Assembly: GCF_900090105.1 (NCBI RefSeq)
Contig: NZ_FMDM01000004.1
Span: forward strand, 372,001-436,000
Reading direction: 5' to 3'
Source: Micromonospora humi
Lineage (GTDB): Bacteria > Actinomycetota > Actinomycetes > Mycobacteriales > Micromonosporaceae
Length of the DNA stretch: 64,000 bases
Shown: in pieces, positions 6,982 through 15,284 of the stretch
Numbering within the stretch: the first letter of the stretch is position 1
How the letters are laid out: each line of letters begins with the position of its first letter
Translations under genes and position numbers: made by a program
Notes under the pieces: model-generated
Databases searched by the model: none
Told to the model about the DNA's origin: nothing
Seen by the model: the letters and a program-made list of their open reading frames with translations, nothing else

Positions 6982-8295
6982 TCACCGGCGCCGGTCCAGC
7001 AGGAGCACGTCCACGGTGGAGCCGGCGGCGGCGGTGGTGACCCGCTCGCCGAGCACCAGCAGGCCGTTCGCCTCGGCCAGGCCGGAGAGGGTGAAGGGGC
7101 CGCCGGTCAGCGGCTGCACGGTGTAGCCGCCGCCGCGCCGCTCGGCGACGTGCGCGGGGCGGAACTCGCGCAGCCCCACCGGGGACGCGACCGTCTCCAG
7201 CAGGTGTGCGCGCACACTCGGCCGGAACACCGGCTCGGCCCCGGCCAGCAGTTGGATGGCCGGGCGCGCCAGCACCTCGAAACCGATCAACGCCGCGCCG
7301 GGCTCACCGGGCAGACACACCACCGGCACCTCCTCGGCGCCGACCGTACCGAACCCGAGAGCCGTTCCCGGATAGAGGGCCACCTCTGTGAAGGAGACCG
7401 GGCCGGCCCGCCCGCCGTCGCGGCGGGACAGGATCCGGCGGACCATGTCGCCCGGGCCGGTGCCGGTGCCGCCGGTCGTGATGATCAGGTCGGCCCGCAG
7501 CGTCTGGTCCTCCAGCAGGCCACGCAGCGCCTCCGGGTCGTCGTCGCAGATGCCCACCCGGTACGCGAGCCCGCCCGCCTCGGCCGCCGCCGCGGTCAAC
7601 GCGTGCGAGTTGGTGTCCACCACCTGGCCGGGCTGGCTGCCCCGGCCCACGTCGACCAGCTCGTCGCCGGTGGCCACGATGACCACCCGCGGGCTGGGCC
7701 GCACCACCACGTGCCCGATGCCGGTGGCCGCGAACACCGCCACCAGGGCCGGCGAAACGTACGCGCCGGCGCGGGCGAGCAGCGTGCCGGCGACCAGCTC
7801 CTCTCCGGCGCGGCGCAGGCCGTACCCGCGTTTGGGGGCGCGGAAGATCTCCACCGCGGCCATGCCCTGGTCGGTCCACTCCACCGGGACCACCACGTCC
7901 GCGCCGATCGGCAGCGGCGCGCCGGCCGCCACCGAGAAGCACGCACCGGGGGTGAGCCGGACCGGCCGCCAGCTCGCCGCGCCCAGGTCGCCGACCACGT
8001 TGAGCCGGATGCTGCGCCCGCCGGGCATACCGGAGGGGGCCGGGACGTAGCCCGGCCCCCGGCTCCCTCCGGAGATGTCCTCCCAGCGCGCGGCGTACCC
8101 GTCCACCGCCGCCTGGTCGAAGGCGGGGAACGAGTGCGGGGCGACCACGTCCTCGGCGAGCACGTTGCCGTACGCCTGGGTCAGGTCGAGGTCGAGCGGA
8201 GGCAGCGCGCGTAACCTGCGCAGCACACTGCCCAGGTAGTCGGCGAGCGGCGTCAACTCGTTCGCGGCCGCCTCGGCGTCGGCCGTCGCGGTCAT
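6982..8295 (-). CDS. glp: Gephyrin-like MoeA paralogue Glp (molybdotransferase fold)
   Basis: A 437-residue MoeA-family protein with MoeA_N, the MoCF domain (TGDELVDVGRGSQPGQVVDTNS; TTGGTGTGPGDMVRRIL) and C-terminal domain IV. In Corynebacterium the homologue Glp (M. tuberculosis Rv0994, moeA1) binds FtsZ and the receptor GlpR and works in cell division. The SepX/GlpR gene three positions away supports that role here over, or beside, molybdenum insertion into molybdopterin. ATG 8295 overlaps the galU stop by 4 nt (ATGA), so translation is probably coupled. A longer GTG/ATG-less extension was discarded. Confidence 0.9.
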   Translation of the reverse strand: MTATADAEAAANELTPLADYLGSVLRRLRALPPLDLDLTQAYGNVLAEDVVAPHSFPAFDQAAVDGYAARWEDISGGSRGPGYVPAPSGMPGGRSIRLNVVGDLGAASWRPVRLTPGACFSVAAGAPLPIGADVVVPVEWTDQGMAAVEIFRAPKRGYGLRRAGEELVAGTLLARAGAYVSPALVAVFAATGIGHVVVRPSPRVVIVATGDELVDVGRGSQPGQVVDTNSHALTAAAAEAGGLAYRVGICDDDPEALRGLLEDQTLRADLIITTGGTGTGPGDMVRRILSRRDGGRAGPVSFTEVALYPGTALGFGTVGAEEVPVVCLPGEPGAALIGFEVLARPAIQLLAGAEPVFRPSVRAHLLETVASPVGLREFRPAHVAERRGGGYTVQPLTGGPFTLSGLAEANGLLVLGERVTTAAAGSTVDVLLLDRRR

Positions 8296-9239
8296 GTATT
8301 GGCACCGCCGGACGCGTCGGTGTTGACGAACTCGGCCAGCCACTTGCGGAACTCGGCGCCCAGGTCCTCGCGCTCGGCGGCGATCTGGACCACGGTCTGC
8401 AGGTAGCCGAGCGGCATGCCGGTGTCGTAGCGGGTGCCCCGGTAGACGATGGCGTGCACCGGCACGCCCTCGGTGCGCAGCAGCTCCATCGCGTCGGTGA
8501 GCTGGATCTCACCGCCGCTGCCCGGCTCGGTGCGCCGGATCGCGTCGAAGATCCGCCCCGGGAGCACGTACCGGCCGAGGACGGCGAGGTTGCTGGGCGC
8601 CTCGTCCGGGCTGGGCTTCTCGACCATCCCGGTGACCTTGACGACCTCGGCGATGTCGGAGTATTCGGACTCGGCCGGCTCGACCGAGGCGATCCCGTAG
8701 CGGCTGGTCTCGGCGGGGTCGACCTCGAAGAACGCGAGCACCACCCCACCGGTGCGGGCCTGCAACTCCAGCATGGCCGGCAGCAGCGGCTCGGAGGGCT
8801 TGACGAACTCGTCGCCGAGCAGCACCGCGAAGGGCGCGTCGCCGACGTGCGACTCGGCGTAGCCGACCGCGTGACCCAGACCGAGCTGCTCCGGCTGGCG
8901 GCAGGTGTAGATCGCGGCCAGCTCCTCGGTGCGCTTCACCGCGGCCAGCAGCTCGGGCTTCTTGGCGAGTCGTTCCTCCAGGTCGGGCCGCCGGTCGAAG
9001 TGGTCGACCATGGAGGTCTTGCCCCGCCCGGTGATCAGCAGCACGTCGGTGATGCCGGCCTGGGTGGCCTCCTCGACGATGTACTGCAGGACCGGCCGGT
9101 CGACGACCGGCAACAGCTCCTTGGGGACCGCCTTGGTGGCCGGCAGGAACCGGGTGGCCAGGCCGGCGGCCGGGATGACGGCCTTGACCGCGCGGGAGCG
9201 ACCGGAGGCCGCTGAGGGGTTCGCTGAGTGCTCCGACAT
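8292..9239 (-). CDS. galU: UTP-glucose-1-phosphate uridylyltransferase
   Basis: A 315-residue nucleotidyltransferase making UDP-glucose from UTP and glucose-1-phosphate for wall glycans, glycogen and trehalose. The signature loop AAGLATRFLPATKAVPKELL is at residues 25-44; PVLQYIVEEA, VLLGDEFV and PGSGGEIQLTDAMELL are canonical GalU motifs. Length is normal. It leads glp with a 4-nt overlap and follows the GGDEF gene by 9 nt, so a diguanylate cyclase-galU-glp-rimJ transcript is possible. Confidence 0.95.
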   Translation of the reverse strand: MSEHSANPSAASGRSRAVKAVIPAAGLATRFLPATKAVPKELLPVVDRPVLQYIVEEATQAGITDVLLITGRGKTSMVDHFDRRPDLEERLAKKPELLAAVKRTEELAAIYTCRQPEQLGLGHAVGYAESHVGDAPFAVLLGDEFVKPSEPLLPAMLELQARTGGVVLAFFEVDPAETSRYGIASVEPAESEYSDIAEVVKVTGMVEKPSPDEAPSNLAVLGRYVLPGRIFDAIRRTEPGSGGEIQLTDAMELLRTEGVPVHAIVYRGTRYDTGMPLGYLQTVVQIAAEREDLGAEFRKWLAEFVNTDASGGANT

Positions 9240-9248
9240 GCCGCGAGA

Positions 9249-11429
9249 CTATCGGCCACGGCTCTGCCGCGGCGGGTGAGGACCGGAAGACGCGCCGCCC
9301 GGTGCGGCGCTCGCCGGGTCCGCCGCGCCCGCCCTGGGCAGCCCGTCGGGTGGGCTGACCGTGGCCGCCGCCACCGGAATCTCCTGGGTGCGCACCGGAT
9401 CCCCGACCGACGCCAGCCGGAAGCCGTCCCGCCCGGCGGCCTTCGCCGCGTAGAGCGCGTCGTCGGCCGCGTCGAGCACCTGCTGGCCGCCGGCGGCGTG
9501 GTCCGGGTAGACCGCGATGCCGATGGACACCGTCACCGGCACCCGCAGCGGCTCGTCGCCGTGCCCGTCGACCGGCACCGGCTGGTCGCGCACCACCGCG
9601 CCGATCCGCTCGGCGACGATCGTGGCGCCCCGGGCGTCGGTCTCCGGCAGCAGCACCACGAACTCCTCGCCGCCGTGCCGGAACGCCAGGTCCACCTCGC
9701 GGATCACGCCGCGCACCCGGCGGGCGAACTCGACCAGCACCGCGTCCCCGGCGGCGTGCCCCCAGGTGTCGTTGACGTGCTTGAACCGGTCCAGGTCGAG
9801 GGCGAGCACGCTGAGCATCCGGCCGAACCGGTTCGCCCGCTCCACCTCCCGCCGGATCGACTCGCGCAGGTAGCGGTAGTTCCACAGCCCGGTCAGCGGA
9901 TCGGTGAGGGAGAGCCGCTGCGCCTCCTCGTGCACCCGGACGTTCTCCACCGCCACCGCCGCGTGCCCGCCGAACGTCCGCAGCATGACCAGGTCGTCGT
10001 CGTCGAACTCGTCCCCGCCGAGCCGGTCGTAGAGCGCCAGCACGCCGAGCGCGGCGCTGGGCGGGGCGGCCGGGTCACCGTCGGCCGGCGGGTGGCCGGG
10101 CCGCTCCGGGCCGCGCGCCTCGGGCGCGGCGAACGGCACCGCCACGTACGTCTCGCAGGTCGGCTCTCCGGTCGGCGCGTCCGGCGGGGTCCACCGGCCG
10201 CGCAGCGGCTCCCCGGTGGCGGCCACCGCGCCGACCACCCCGGCGCCGACCGGCACCCGCAACGTCGCCGGGTCGGCCGGGTCCTCGGTCGGCCAGCGCC
10301 CGGCCAGCCCCTCCACGCACTGGCCGACCAGCACTCCGTGGCCGTCGAGCAGCAGTACCGCCCCGGCCCGCGCGCCGGTCCCGGCGATCGCGCTGTCCAG
10401 GATCACCCGCAGGATGCGTTGCAGGTCGTGCGTGCTGGCCAGGGTGTCGCCGAGCACCACCAGGTGGTTGCGGAGCTGGTCCCGGCTGCTGGTCAACGCC
10501 GCCACGTAGCTGCCGGTCTCCCGGGTCATCCGGTTGAACGCGCCGGCCAGCCGGCCGATCTCGTCCCGGCTGCGCACCGGCACCCGGGCGGTCAGGTCGC
10601 CGTGCGCCACCCGGTCCACCGCGCCGGCCAGCTCGACCAGCGGGCGGGTGGTCACCCGGGCCAGCCGCCAGGCGGCCAGCACCGCCAGCAGCGCGGCCAG
10701 CACCACCGCGGCGACCAGCGCGCCGTACAGGCCGGGCGGGCGCTGCTCCGGCACCGAGAGCACCAGCGGCAGCGGCTGCCCCGGCGACGGCCCGACCCGA
10801 CGCACGTACCGGCCGTCGCCGGCGCCGACCACCCGGTCCCCGGCCACCCGGCGGGCGGCGGCCAGCACCGCCGCGCGTACCCCCTGGTCCTCGGTCGTGT
10901 GGATGATCCGCCCGGGGTCGCCGAGGAGGGTGATCCCGACGCCGGTCACGGCCGCGAGCCGCGCCACGAAGGCCGGGTCGACGGGCTGCGCGGCGGCGAC
11001 CGCACCGAGGTCCGCGCCGGCCGGGTCGCGGAGCCGGACCTGGACGGCGAGCGCGCCCACCGGGCCGGCCGGCGTGCCGGCGCAGTCCTGCCAGGGGCCG
11101 GCCGGGCCGCCGGCGGTGGCGTAGCTGGTCCGGCCGGTCGGGTCGGCGATCACCACGGCGGCGGCCAGCCCCCGGCCGACCACCTGGTCGGCGGCGCGCG
11201 ACCGGGCTGCCGGGTCGGCGACCAGCGCGACCGCGTCGGCCGCCGCGCGCAGTTGCTGACAGAGGGCGTCGACGGAGGTGCGCACGCCGGCCGCGGCCAG
11301 CCCCAGCCGCTCGGTGGCCCGGCTGCGGTCCACCGCGCTCAACGTGGTGCCCACGAAGACCGCACCGAGCAGCACGGGGCCGAGGACCACCACGAGGAAG
11401 GCCACCGTCAACCGCCCGCGTAGCGTCAA
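9249..11429 (-). CDS. Membrane diguanylate cyclase with HAMP, GAF and GGDEF domains
   Basis: A 726-residue sensor that should make cyclic di-GMP from two GTP. The domains in order are: an N-terminal TM (LTVAFLVVVLGPVLLGAVFVG), an extracytoplasmic region of about 240 residues, a second TM (YGALVAAVVLAALLAVLAAW), HAMP (TRPLVELAGAVDRVAHGDL), GAF (about 350-490), and GGDEF with an intact HGGEEF active motif and LTDPLTGLWNYRYL start. No EAL domain is present. The start is TTG 11429 after a purine-rich GGGGGGAAGG; the frame is open far upstream but runs into the divergent cyclo-ligase gene. It sits between the cyclo-ligase and galU, where mycobacteria have nothing. Confidence 0.9.
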   Translation of the reverse strand: MTLRGRLTVAFLVVVLGPVLLGAVFVGTTLSAVDRSRATERLGLAAAGVRTSVDALCQQLRAAADAVALVADPAARSRAADQVVGRGLAAAVVIADPTGRTSYATAGGPAGPWQDCAGTPAGPVGALAVQVRLRDPAGADLGAVAAAQPVDPAFVARLAAVTGVGITLLGDPGRIIHTTEDQGVRAAVLAAARRVAGDRVVGAGDGRYVRRVGPSPGQPLPLVLSVPEQRPPGLYGALVAAVVLAALLAVLAAWRLARVTTRPLVELAGAVDRVAHGDLTARVPVRSRDEIGRLAGAFNRMTRETGSYVAALTSSRDQLRNHLVVLGDTLASTHDLQRILRVILDSAIAGTGARAGAVLLLDGHGVLVGQCVEGLAGRWPTEDPADPATLRVPVGAGVVGAVAATGEPLRGRWTPPDAPTGEPTCETYVAVPFAAPEARGPERPGHPPADGDPAAPPSAALGVLALYDRLGGDEFDDDDLVMLRTFGGHAAVAVENVRVHEEAQRLSLTDPLTGLWNYRYLRESIRREVERANRFGRMLSVLALDLDRFKHVNDTWGHAAGDAVLVEFARRVRGVIREVDLAFRHGGEEFVVLLPETDARGATIVAERIGAVVRDQPVPVDGHGDEPLRVPVTVSIGIAVYPDHAAGGQQVLDAADDALYAAKAAGRDGFRLASVGDPVRTQEIPVAAATVSPPDGLPRAGAADPASAAPGGASSGPHPPRQSRGR

Positions 11430-11513
11430 GCCTTCCCCCCGGAAGTTCCGCGCCCCTTGGTGCGATGCTGACACAGAGCGACCGGTAGACAAGCGTTGCG
11501 TCAGGAGTGTTGC

Positions 11514-12161
11514 GTGCCGGATTTTTCGGATGAGGTGCACGAGGCGAAACGGGAGCTGCGCGGCACGCTGCTCGCCGCCCGCCGGTCGCTGTCCGCGACC
11601 CGGCGCGCCGAGGCCGCCGCGTCCGTGCAGGCCGAGCTGACCTCCCTGGTACGCCGGCTGCGGCCGGCCCGGATGACCGCGTACGTTCCGGTCGCCTCGG
11701 AGCCCGGCGGGCCCGACCTGCCCGAGGTGCTGCGCGCCGCGCTGCCCGCCGACGCCGAGCTGCTGCTGCCGGTGCTCGCCGACGACCTGGACCTGGACTG
11801 GGCCGCCTACACCGACCGGGAGTCGCTGCGGGCCGCCGGTCGGGGCCTGCGCGAGCCGACCGGGCCGCCGTGGGGCCGGGCCGCGGTGGCCGGGGCCGAC
11901 CTGGTGGTGGTGCCGGCGCTGGCGGTGGACCGCCGGGGCGTCCGGCTGGGTCGGGGTGGCGGCTCGTACGACCGGGCGCTGGCCCGGGTGCCCGCGACCG
12001 TGCCGACGGTGGCGCTGCTGCACGACGGTGAGCTGGTCACCGCCGTTCCCGCCGACCCGCACGACCGGCCGGTGCACTGCGTGATCACGCCCACCGACGG
12101 GCTGGTCGCGGTGCCGGGTGTGGGACCGGGCGCTTCCGCTGGACGAATCCGGGTGCGATGA
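11514..12161 (+). CDS. 5-formyltetrahydrofolate cyclo-ligase
   Basis: A 215-residue enzyme converting 5-formyl-THF to 5,10-methenyl-THF with ATP. It has the N-terminal basic helix (EAKRELRGTLLAARRSL), ADLVVVPALAVDRRGVRLG, and the ATP-loop signature GRGGGSYDRAL. GTG 11514 follows AGGAG at 11503-11507 with 6-nt spacing; the upstream start at 11496 is less likely. It is divergent from the GGDEF gene and followed by the Ruc/FmdB gene, the same pairing as M. tuberculosis Rv0992c-Rv0991c. Confidence 0.93.
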   Translation: MPDFSDEVHEAKRELRGTLLAARRSLSATRRAEAAASVQAELTSLVRRLRPARMTAYVPVASEPGGPDLPEVLRAALPADAELLLPVLADDLDLDWAAYTDRESLRAAGRGLREPTGPPWGRAAVAGADLVVVPALAVDRRGVRLGRGGGSYDRALARVPATVPTVALLHDGELVTAVPADPHDRPVHCVITPTDGLVAVPGVGPGASAGRIRVR

Positions 12162-12224
12162 CGCACCATTGGCACTCGAAGACCACGAGTGCCAGACAGG
12201 CCGTGCCCAGATCCGGAGGAGAAC

Positions 12225-12590
12225 GTGCCCACGTACCAGTACGCCTGCACCGCGTGCGGCCACCAGCTCGAGGCGGTGCAGTCCTTCTCGGACCAGCCGC
12301 TGACCGAGTGCCCCGCGTGCGAGGGGCGGCTGCGCAAGCTCTTCAACTCGGTCGGCATCGTGTTCAAGGGCTCCGGCTTCTACCGGACGGACTCCCGTTC
12401 GTCCGGTTCCGACAACGCCGCCGGCAGCACGAACAAGCCGGCCAAGTCCGAGTCGTCGACGTCGTCCTCGTCCGACTCCTCGTCGTCGTCCTCGTCGTCC
12501 GGGTCGTCCTCGGCGTCCTCGTCGTCCTCGTCGTCGGGGGGCGGTTCGGGTTCGACCGCGAGCAAGGCCTCGGCCGCCAGCTCGTCCTGA
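12225..12590 (+). CDS. FmdB-family zinc-ribbon protein, Ruc-like redox chaperone
   Basis: A 121-residue protein. The N-terminal zinc ribbon has two CxxC knuckles (CTACGH and CPAC, residues 8-35), followed by FNSVGIVFKGSGFYRTD and a C-terminal tail made almost only of Ser with some Gly, Ala and Asp (about 70-121), predicted disordered. The M. tuberculosis homologue Rv0991c (Ruc) is an oxidation-activated chaperone working with DnaK; its disordered tail is part of the mechanism. GTG 12225 follows GGAGGA at 12215-12220. Neighbours match the mycobacterial order. The chaperone function here is inferred by synteny and architecture. Confidence 0.88.
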   Translation: MPTYQYACTACGHQLEAVQSFSDQPLTECPACEGRLRKLFNSVGIVFKGSGFYRTDSRSSGSDNAAGSTNKPAKSESSTSSSSDSSSSSSSSGSSSASSSSSSSGGGSGSTASKASAASSS

Positions 12591-12604
12591 CGCTCGCGCT
12601 TTCG

Positions 12605-12636
12605 GAAGTGGCCGTCCCGTCCGGGGCGGCCACTTC
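12605..12636 (+). terminator. Terminator after fmdB/ruc
   Basis: A 14-bp stem (GAAGTGGCCGTCCC paired with its complement, one G-U) and a 4-nt loop GTCC, starting 15 nt after the stop codon. Confidence 0.85.
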
Positions 12637-12648
12637 TCGCGTCTGCGA

Positions 12649-12701
12649 AAGGCGGGGCCCCCTGTTAACGCATTCGGTAGAGGCGGGGCCCCCTCTTAAC
12701 A
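12649..12701. repeat. Dispersed GGGGCCC repeat, family B, copy 1 (two direct halves)
   Basis: GAGGCGGGGCCCCCTCTTAAC at 12680-12700 repeats AGGCGGGGCCCCCTGTTAAC at 12650-12669, separated by GCATTCGGTA. The reverse complement of 12649-12681 matches 32386-32418 at 28 of 33 positions. Both copies lie directly between or at the ends of genes. Confidence 0.7.
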
Positions 12702-12940
12702 CCTTTCGATCGGACGAGCGCGCCGCCCGGCGCGGTGGCGGCGTCAGCGCACCCGGGAGCAGCGGCCTCGCCGAACCGGTGGTTCCCGCCGGCTCGCGCC
12801 CCCGACTCGTCCACAGCCTGACGGGTTATCCACAGGGCGAGCGCTGGGGCGACGCGGAGCGACGGAGCCCGCCTAGCCTGCTGGTGGGCCGGACGCGGTC
12901 TGGCCCAGCCGGGACTGGTCGGACCATGCCAGGACGGGCG

Positions 12941-12997
12941 GGCCGGGCCGGAAACGGCCGGGCCGGGCCGGAAACGGCCGGGCCGGGCCGGAAACGG
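12941..12997. repeat. 20-bp tandem repeat
   Basis: Unit GGCCGGGCCGGAAACGGCCG occurs at 12941-12960 and 12961-12980, then partially to 12997. It lies just upstream of the SAF-domain gene. There are no spacers, so it is not a CRISPR. Confidence 0.85.
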
Positions 12998-13043
12998 GCG
13001 ACGGGCCGGTGGTCGGGATGCGGGGACGGGCGGGAGGCCGGCG

Positions 13044-13526
13044 GTGGCGGGTGCGGAGTCGACGTTGCGACCGGTGCGCTGGCGGGGGCTGCCCCGACGC
13101 CGGACGCTGATTCGGGTGACCCTGGTCGCGGCGCTGCTGGGGCTGGCCGCCGCGGTGCTGCAGACCCCGGCCGGCTGTCCACCCGGGCCGACCCCGGCCG
13201 GCGCGCCCACGACGCCCGACCCGGCCCGCGCCACCGGGGCTCCGGCGCTGCCCGCAGGGGCGGTCGGCGTGCCGATCCGGCTGGCCGAGCCGGCCGCCCT
13301 GGCCGTGCTGCGCCCGGGTGCCCGGGTCGACCTGCTGGTGGTGCCGGCCGGCGGGTCACCCGACCCGAGCCTGCTCGCCCCGCGCGCGCTGGTGCTCGAC
13401 GTGGTGGGCGCCGCCGGGGCGGTCGACGGGTCCTCGGCGCTCTACCTGGCGCTCCCGCCGGAGCAGGCTCGGCGCGCGGTCGGCCTGCCCGAGGGCAGCC
13501 GTTTCGCCGTGGTCGTACGCGGCTGA
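13044..13526 (+). CDS. SAF-domain (CpaB/RcpC-like) membrane protein
   Basis: A 160-residue protein with one N-terminal TM (LIRVTLVAALLGLAAAVL), a short Pro/Ala linker and a SAF-like beta-clip domain (AVGVPIRLAEPAALAVLRPGARVDLLVV ... FAVVVRG). The layout resembles the pilus-assembly protein CpaB/RcpC, which binds the wall via its SAF domain, but no Flp/tad pilus genes are near. It starts at GTG 13044 after GGGAGG. It may be a small wall-associated protein; a pilus role is doubtful. Confidence 0.7.
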   Translation: MAGAESTLRPVRWRGLPRRRTLIRVTLVAALLGLAAAVLQTPAGCPPGPTPAGAPTTPDPARATGAPALPAGAVGVPIRLAEPAALAVLRPGARVDLLVVPAGGSPDPSLLAPRALVLDVVGAAGAVDGSSALYLALPPEQARRAVGLPEGSRFAVVVRG

Positions 13527-13546
13527 CGTCGGCCGCGACCGGTCAG

Positions 13547-13723
13547 TCAGTCCCAGTGCGGCGGGCGCTCGGCGAGCAGCCAGTCGTCGCTGCCGCTGGG
13601 GCGCTCGCCCCAGCCACGGTCGGTGTCGTCGGTGGTCTGCTCGGGCAGCACCACGAAGTCTTCGCTGAGGTCGACCACGCGGTCGTCGTCGCCGCGCGGG
13701 ACCCGGATGCCGGGTTCGGTCAC
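13547..13723 (-). CDS. Conserved small acidic protein
   Basis: A 58-residue soluble protein starting VTEPGIRVPRGDDDRV and ending DWLLAERPPHWD. The central VVLPEQTTDDTDRGWGE and the terminal ERPPHW motifs are shared, to my recollection, by small uncharacterised actinobacterial proteins. GTG 13723 gives the conserved start; a much longer reading frame upstream (to 13945) has shadow-like composition and overlaps the divergent gene. No function is known. Confidence 0.65.
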   Translation of the reverse strand: MTEPGIRVPRGDDDRVVDLSEDFVVLPEQTTDDTDRGWGERPSGSDDWLLAERPPHWD

Positions 13724-13856
13724 GAGCAGCAACGATACCGCCGCCGGACGACAACCCGCCTTCCCCGCGCCGCCCGCCGAACGTGACGCGGTCGGTCCAT
13801 CGACGCTCGCCGCGTCGGGCGGCCGAGCGGCCGAGGCGTTGGTAGCGTCGGTCGGC

Positions 13857-14657
13857 GTGACGACGCCGAGCGGCAACCCCGACGAGACCTGGCGACGCCC
13901 CGAGCAGCCGGCCGCAGCGGACGGGACACCGGACGCGGACCGCACCGGCGCCGGCCCACCGGCCGGAGCGGGTCACGCTGCCGGCGGCACGGCCGAGGAG
14001 GTGGACCCCGCCGGCGCGGGCTCGGCCGTGACGACGCCGACGGTCCCGGAGACGGCGGGCAGGGCCGACGCGAGTCCCGCCGGAACCGGCCCGACCCACC
14101 CGAGCGACCCCGCAGGTGACGATACGCCCGACGCGGCACGTTCCGAAGCGACCGGCCCGGCGGACGCCTCCGACGCGGCCTGGCGTCCGGCCGCCGGGTC
14201 CGGCGCTCCTGACGACCGCACGGGCGACACCGGCGTTGCCGAAGCCGGGGCGCCCGGCACCGGCGCGACCCACGTTCCCGAGGCGGCTGCGGCCGGGGGC
14301 GTCAGCCCGTGGTCGCGGGCGGGTGCCTCGGAGAGCCCCTGGGCGCGGCCGGGCCCGACCGCGCCGGCCGGGGGGTGGACCCCGACCGGCGGTGGGTGGC
14401 CCGACCCGGCCGGTCCCGCCGGCCACCCGGCGCCGGGCGGGTACGCCGGACCGCCGCCCAGCACCCCGCCGCCGCCCGGCTGGCGACCGCCGGTGCACGT
14501 GCAGGTGCCACCACCCCGCCGGCTCCCACCGCAGGACATGGCCGCCATGGACCGGTCCGAGCAGCGCGCCCAGCAGCTCACCTACGGCATCGGGGCGGTC
14601 GTCGGCGTGGTGCTGTTGCTGCTGACGTGCCTGCTCTGCTCGCGGATCCTGTTCTGA
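13857..14657 (+). CDS. Ala/Pro/Gly-rich protein with C-terminal membrane anchor
   Basis: A 266-residue protein. Residues 1-215 are low-complexity, rich in Ala, Pro, Gly, Thr and Asp. The end has VPPPRRLPPQDMAAMDRSEQRAQQLTYG followed by one TM segment (IGAVVGVVLLLLTCLLC) and a 5-residue tail. This is the layout of tail-anchored membrane proteins with a disordered cytoplasmic part. It starts at GTG 13857, divergent from the small acidic protein gene. Nothing catalytic is visible and the function is unknown. Confidence 0.65.
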   Translation: MTTPSGNPDETWRRPEQPAAADGTPDADRTGAGPPAGAGHAAGGTAEEVDPAGAGSAVTTPTVPETAGRADASPAGTGPTHPSDPAGDDTPDAARSEATGPADASDAAWRPAAGSGAPDDRTGDTGVAEAGAPGTGATHVPEAAAAGGVSPWSRAGASESPWARPGPTAPAGGWTPTGGGWPDPAGPAGHPAPGGYAGPPPSTPPPPGWRPPVHVQVPPPRRLPPQDMAAMDRSEQRAQQLTYGIGAVVGVVLLLLTCLLCSRILF

Positions 14658-14682
14658 GCGACCTCGGATCGGGAGCGAGTCG

Positions 14683-15171
14683 TCAGACGATGCCGTCCCA
14701 GACCGTCTTGGCCCCGCTGTCGCCGGTCAGGTAGACGTAGACCAGCGCGAACACGGCGAGCACGACCGCCACGGCGGTGAGCGCGATCGGCACCCAGCGG
14801 GGCAGGTCGCGGGTGCGGGCGAAGCCCTTGGTGCTCAGCACCAGCAGGAGCGCGACGACCGCGAGGCCGAGCGTGAACCAGAGCAGCGTCTCGCCGTACT
14901 CGGAGTGCTCGTGGATCTTCCGGAGCCCCTCGGCCGGGTAGCCGCGTGACTCCAGCACCTCCTCCAGCTCCTCGCCGGATTCCGTCGCCACCCAGGCGAG
15001 GATCGGGGTGACCACGGCGAGCGCGACCACCGCCCAGTCCAGCCGGGGCCGCCAGCGGGGCAGCACCCCGTAGGCGACGGTGAGCAGCGCCAGCAGCGGC
15101 ACCAGCACCACCACCGCGTGAATGACCAGAACGTGGCCTGGAAGACCGTTGACTTCCCTGAACACCGACAC
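14683..15171 (-). CDS. DUF2231 membrane protein
   Basis: A 162-residue protein with four TM segments. The early motif GLPGHVLVIHAVVVLVPL contains the two His (GH and IH) typical of DUF2231, a family thought to include heme- or metal-binding membrane proteins. A polar loop (GEELEEVLESRGYPAEGLRKIHEHSEYGE) adds more His. It is divergent from the MpaB-like gene. Electron transfer is only a guess. Confidence 0.8.
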   Translation of the reverse strand: MSVFREVNGLPGHVLVIHAVVVLVPLLALLTVAYGVLPRWRPRLDWAVVALAVVTPILAWVATESGEELEEVLESRGYPAEGLRKIHEHSEYGETLLWFTLGLAVVALLLVLSTKGFARTRDLPRWVPIALTAVAVVLAVFALVYVYLTGDSGAKTVWDGIV

Positions 15172-15284
15172 CTCCGGCGAGTGGACGGATTCGCGCGCGG
15201 TCAGCGTACGACGCGGCGTGGTCGCACACCGAGATCCACGCGGCGCGAACCGTGCCGGTTCATCCGGCGTGGCACTCTTGACCG

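Larger units (their letters stand above)
12591..13043. other. 453-nt intergenic region with terminator and repeats
   Basis: It holds a terminator (12605-12636), a GGGGCCC-type dispersed repeat in two direct halves (12649-12701), and a 20-bp tandem repeat (12941-12997). No gene with a plausible start and conserved motif is visible on either strand. Confidence 0.7.

Noticed and set aside
12941..12997. Possible CRISPR-like repeat
   Set aside because: The units are contiguous with no spacers and no cas gene is present; it is a simple tandem repeat.
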